13,349 nucleotides of DNA, from NCBI GenBank assembly GCA_041652555.1, contig JBAZHE010000028.1, positions 1-13,349 on the forward strand, given 5' to 3'. This document shows, one piece after another, positions 11,060-13,349 of this stretch. The position numbers were made by a program, and so were the translations under genes. The notes beneath the pieces were generated by a model. That model saw only the letters and a program-made list of their open reading frames with translations, did not search any database and was not told the DNA's origin. Source of the DNA: JBAZHE01 sp041652555 (GTDB lineage Bacteria > Patescibacteriota > Patescibacteriia > Patescibacteriales > WJLG01). Each line of letters begins with the position of its first letter. Position 1 is the stretch's first letter.

Positions 11060-12877
11060 ATGAAATATTTATATATATTAATTGCCGGAATATTATTATT
11101 AGGAATATTTTTTTTAGTTCCAAAAAACAATAAAGATGTTGGGTTGGTTGATGTCTGCCAAGATCGAACTACAGCCGGATGTAAAATCGATAAGCTACCT
11201 TATAATAATCAAGAGCTTTCTATTGACGATAGGGTGAATGATTTGCTCAAAAGAATGACGCTTCAGGAAAAAATTGGACAGATGATGTTAATTGAAAGAA
11301 ATAGTTTGAAAAATGATAATGATATTGCTTTGTATGGGTTAGGCGGTTTACTAAGTGGTATGGGTTCGAAGCCGGAAATAAACACGCCTGAAGGCTGGCT
11401 GTTGATGGTAAATGAATACACGCGCCTAAGCAGGACTACTAGACTGGGAATACCGGTAATTTACGGGGCAGACGCTATACATGGGCATACAAATATTGAA
11501 AAAGCGACAGTTTTTCCTCATTTTATCGGATTGGGCGCGACTGGTGATGCTGAGTTGGTTAAGCAGGTTGCCTTAGCAACCACACAGGAACTGGTGGCTA
11601 GTGGTGTGTATTGGAATTTTTCTCCTAATGTAGATGTTTTAGGTGATCCTCGGTGGGGGAGATTTTTCGAGTCGTTTGGCTCTGATCCGTCGTTGGTGAC
11701 AAAGCTGGGTACAGCTTATTTAGATGGAATTGCCTCTTATGATGCTAGTCCTTATCATCCTATCGGCACTGCTAAGCATTTTGTCGGGGCTGGGGCAATG
11801 GTTTGGGGTAAATCTTATAATGAAAATTTTAAGATAGATCAAGGGGAATCAGAAATGACCATGGAAGAACTTCGCCAGCGACATTTGCCGTCCTTTGAGG
11901 AAGCGATTAAGGCTGGAGTGTCTAGTGTTATGGTTGGTCTAAATAGCTGGCAAAACAAAAAACTTTCTGAAAATAAATACCTTATTACTGAGGTATTGAA
12001 AAAAGAACTTGGTTTTAGCGGTTTTGTCGTATCAGATTGGTATGGCGTATATGAAATTGAAAAAAATAAATATAATTCAGCGGTCAAAGCCGTGAATGCC
12101 GGAATCGATATGATAATGCTTCCTTTTGAATATGATACGTTCATGGCAGACATGCAAACAGCGGTGAAAAAAGGAGACGTAAGCCAGGAAAGAATAGATG
12201 ACGCCGTGGGTAGAATATTAAAAGTAAAATTCCAAATTGGTTTATTTGATAACGCTCCGCAAAATGCTGATGCGCTTCAGAATATTGGATCTGCGGAGCA
12301 TAGAAAACTGGCTCGAGAGGCGGTTAGTAAATCTTTGGTGGTTTTAAAAAATGAAAAGCAGTTGCTTCCGATTTCTAAATCTTTGAAAAAAATTTATGTA
12401 GCTGGAGAGGGAGCTGATAATTTAGGCATGCAGTTGGGTGGTTGGTCGGTTGAATGGCAAGGGATAGATGGAAATTGGACTCCCGGCACAACGATTCTGG
12501 GAGGAATTCGGGAAATAGTATCTGCTCAAGCCGATTTGATTTACGATAAAGACGGAAATTTTGATAGTAAAAATGGATTGGCCGATGTTGGTATTGCGGT
12601 TATCGGAGAGAAGCCTTATGCCGAGGGCTGGGGAGACCAAGAAAATTTAAATTTATCGCAAAAAGATCTGGAGACAATTGAGAAACTGAAAAAAAATTCT
12701 AAAAAACTAGTTGTTATCATAATTTCCGGGCGTCCTTTGGAAATCAAGAATGAGATAAAAAATTGGGATGCCGCTGTTGCCACCTGGCTGCCGGGAAGCG
12801 AAGGAGCTGGAGTCGCCGATGTGATATTCGGACTCCAGCCTATTACCGGCAAATTACCAGTTGATTGGCCCCTATAG
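11060..12877 (+). CDS. Glycoside hydrolase family 3 beta-glucosidase/exo-glucanase, membrane-anchored
   Basis: This 605-aa protein has an N-terminal hydrophobic anchor or signal (3-20), then C33 and C41 before the catalytic barrel. GH3 marks are 'MTLQEKIGQM', 'GIPVIYGADAIHGH', 'FSPNVDVLGDPRWGRFFESFGSDP', 'AKHFVG' and the nucleophile D326 in 'GFVVSDWYG'. The second domain (about 400-605) has 'KSLVVLKNEKQLLPI' and 'GEKPYAEGWGD' (517-527), where a Glu (E517 or E522) is the likely acid/base as in barley ExoI-type enzymes. It removes glucose or similar sugars from beta-glucans or oligosaccharides outside the cell. The protein ends at 'GKLPVDWPL'. GH3 enzymes usually continue about 30 residues to a 'LFPFGFGL'-type end, so the C-terminus is short. 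No frame downstream restores it. Promoter is at 11027. Confidence 0.92.
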   Translation: MKYLYILIAGILLLGIFFLVPKNNKDVGLVDVCQDRTTAGCKIDKLPYNNQELSIDDRVNDLLKRMTLQEKIGQMMLIERNSLKNDNDIALYGLGGLLSGMGSKPEINTPEGWLLMVNEYTRLSRTTRLGIPVIYGADAIHGHTNIEKATVFPHFIGLGATGDAELVKQVALATTQELVASGVYWNFSPNVDVLGDPRWGRFFESFGSDPSLVTKLGTAYLDGIASYDASPYHPIGTAKHFVGAGAMVWGKSYNENFKIDQGESEMTMEELRQRHLPSFEEAIKAGVSSVMVGLNSWQNKKLSENKYLITEVLKKELGFSGFVVSDWYGVYEIEKNKYNSAVKAVNAGIDMIMLPFEYDTFMADMQTAVKKGDVSQERIDDAVGRILKVKFQIGLFDNAPQNADALQNIGSAEHRKLAREAVSKSLVVLKNEKQLLPISKSLKKIYVAGEGADNLGMQLGGWSVEWQGIDGNWTPGTTILGGIREIVSAQADLIYDKDGNFDSKNGLADVGIAVIGEKPYAEGWGDQENLNLSQKDLETIEKLKKNSKKLVVIIISGRPLEIKNEIKNWDAAVATWLPGSEGAGVADVIFGLQPITGKLPVDWPL

Positions 12878-12939
12878 TTTCGGATGTTCGATGGTTGACT
12901 GCCAGGGCAGAAAGATGAGTTTATTTTTTTTAAAAATTA

Positions 12940-12948
12940 TGTTATAAT
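12940..12948 (+). promoter_or_regulatory. Extended -10 promoter of the ice-binding gene
   Basis: TGT-TATAAT, with a start expected near 12955, shortly before ATG 12966. No SD and no clear -35. Confidence 0.55.
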
Positions 12949-12965
12949 TAAGGCCTTATTAATTA

Positions 12966-13349
12966 ATGAAAATAAAATTCATGAAAACATGTAAAAGATT
13001 TTTTACGGCTGCATTGGCTGTAGTGTTCGCGTTTGGTCTTGTCGGGCCGACCGCCGCATTGGCGGCAGGTCCGGCGGGGGTAGATCTTGGATCGGCGGGT
13101 TATTTCGCGATTCTGGCAAAAACAGGGATCTCCACTACCGGAGCCACTTCTGTTATCGGTGATTTGGGAATAAGTCCGGCAGCCGCCAGTTATATAACTG
13201 GATTTTCCTTAATTCTTCCCGCCGCTGGCGCGTTTTCCACGTCAGCTTTAGTGACTGGAAAAATATACGCTCCCGGCTATGCCGATCCGACTCCCGCCAA
13301 TCTGACTACGGCGGTACTTGATATGCAAAATGCGTACACTGATGCTGTT
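12966..13349 (+). CDS. DUF3494 ice-binding-like protein, N-terminal part (runs off window)
   Basis: The frame is open for 128 codons to the window edge. A signal peptide (hydrophobic core about 13-28, cleavage near 'ALAA') precedes 'VDLGSAGYFAILAKTGISTTGATSVIGDLGISPAAASYITGF', the opening of the ice-binding-like family (PF11999, DUF3494). Members are secreted beta-solenoid adhesins that bind ice in cold-adapted organisms, although many in other settings may bind other surfaces. ATG 12981 is an alternative in-frame start, five codons downstream, and gives a shorter but still good signal peptide. The 3' end and any anchor or repeat domains are outside the window. Confidence 0.85.
   Translation, partial: MKIKFMKTCKRFFTAALAVVFAFGLVGPTAALAAGPAGVDLGSAGYFAILAKTGISTTGATSVIGDLGISPAAASYITGFSLILPAAGAFSTSALVTGKIYAPGYADPTPANLTTAVLDMQNAYTDAV

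Noticed and set aside
1..13349. CRISPR array, tRNA/rRNA genes or insertion sequence
   Set aside because: I saw no regular short repeats with spacers, no cloverleaf or rRNA signature and no transposase-like ORF on either strand. A covariance-model search would be needed to exclude degenerate tRNAs.

Overview
The window most likely comes from a Candidate Phyla Radiation (Patescibacteria) genome. This rests on protein families I recognise, not on a search. They are the paired signal peptide plus 'LQVDSRGEAWYV..RY..GRP' repeats fused to a phosphodiester-glycosidase domain, FG-GAP-like 'GAGPGGGPHVRIF' repeats behind an M23 peptidase, a degenerate 'CTSWIYSDWSEC' thrombospondin-like module, a YggT-family membrane protein and a DUF3494 ice-binding protein. 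All 13 complete genes read through under the standard bacterial code and end in TAA or TAG. Most have no Shine-Dalgarno sequence and very short or absent leaders.

Region 1 (1-1824): after the likely 3' end of an upstream gene and its terminator, a TTGACA-17-TATTAT promoter drives a compact operon. It encodes two small paralogous peptides (63 and 66 aa) with a conserved N-terminal half (W10, H20-S-A-Q, V25) and a Gly/Cys-rich C-terminal half, then a radical SAM/SPASM enzyme, and it ends at a strong terminator. This is the architecture of a ribosomally synthesised, post-translationally modified peptide (RiPP) locus, and it is the most interesting system here. Its three genes are the only ones in the window with strong Shine-Dalgarno sequences.

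Region 2 (1825-4825): a probably leaderless class I SAM methyltransferase, a short terminator-ended candidate RNA, an M3-family oligoendopeptidase F and a small Cys-rich double-spanning membrane protein. Region 3 (4826-6232, minus strand): a four-helix membrane protein and a predicted secreted lipoprotein of unknown function. The lipoprotein lies behind an unusually long leader holding purine-rich SD-like tracts and a four-codon ORF.

Region 4 (6233-13349): a second copy of the candidate RNA, then a set of genes for exported or anchored proteins. They are a phosphodiester glycosidase-like protein, a YggT protein (minus strand), a C39-like cysteine peptidase, an M23 metallopeptidase with a beta-propeller-like repeat region, a remnant of a thrombospondin-like domain, a GH3 glycosidase and the start of an ice-binding protein that runs off the window. 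The glycosidase and the M23 gene carry near-identical promoter/leader sequences, so they are probably co-regulated. Together this block looks like an envelope and extracellular-polymer toolkit. The second half (for example the M23 gene) looks visibly richer in G+C than the methyltransferase/M3 region, which suggests mosaic origin.
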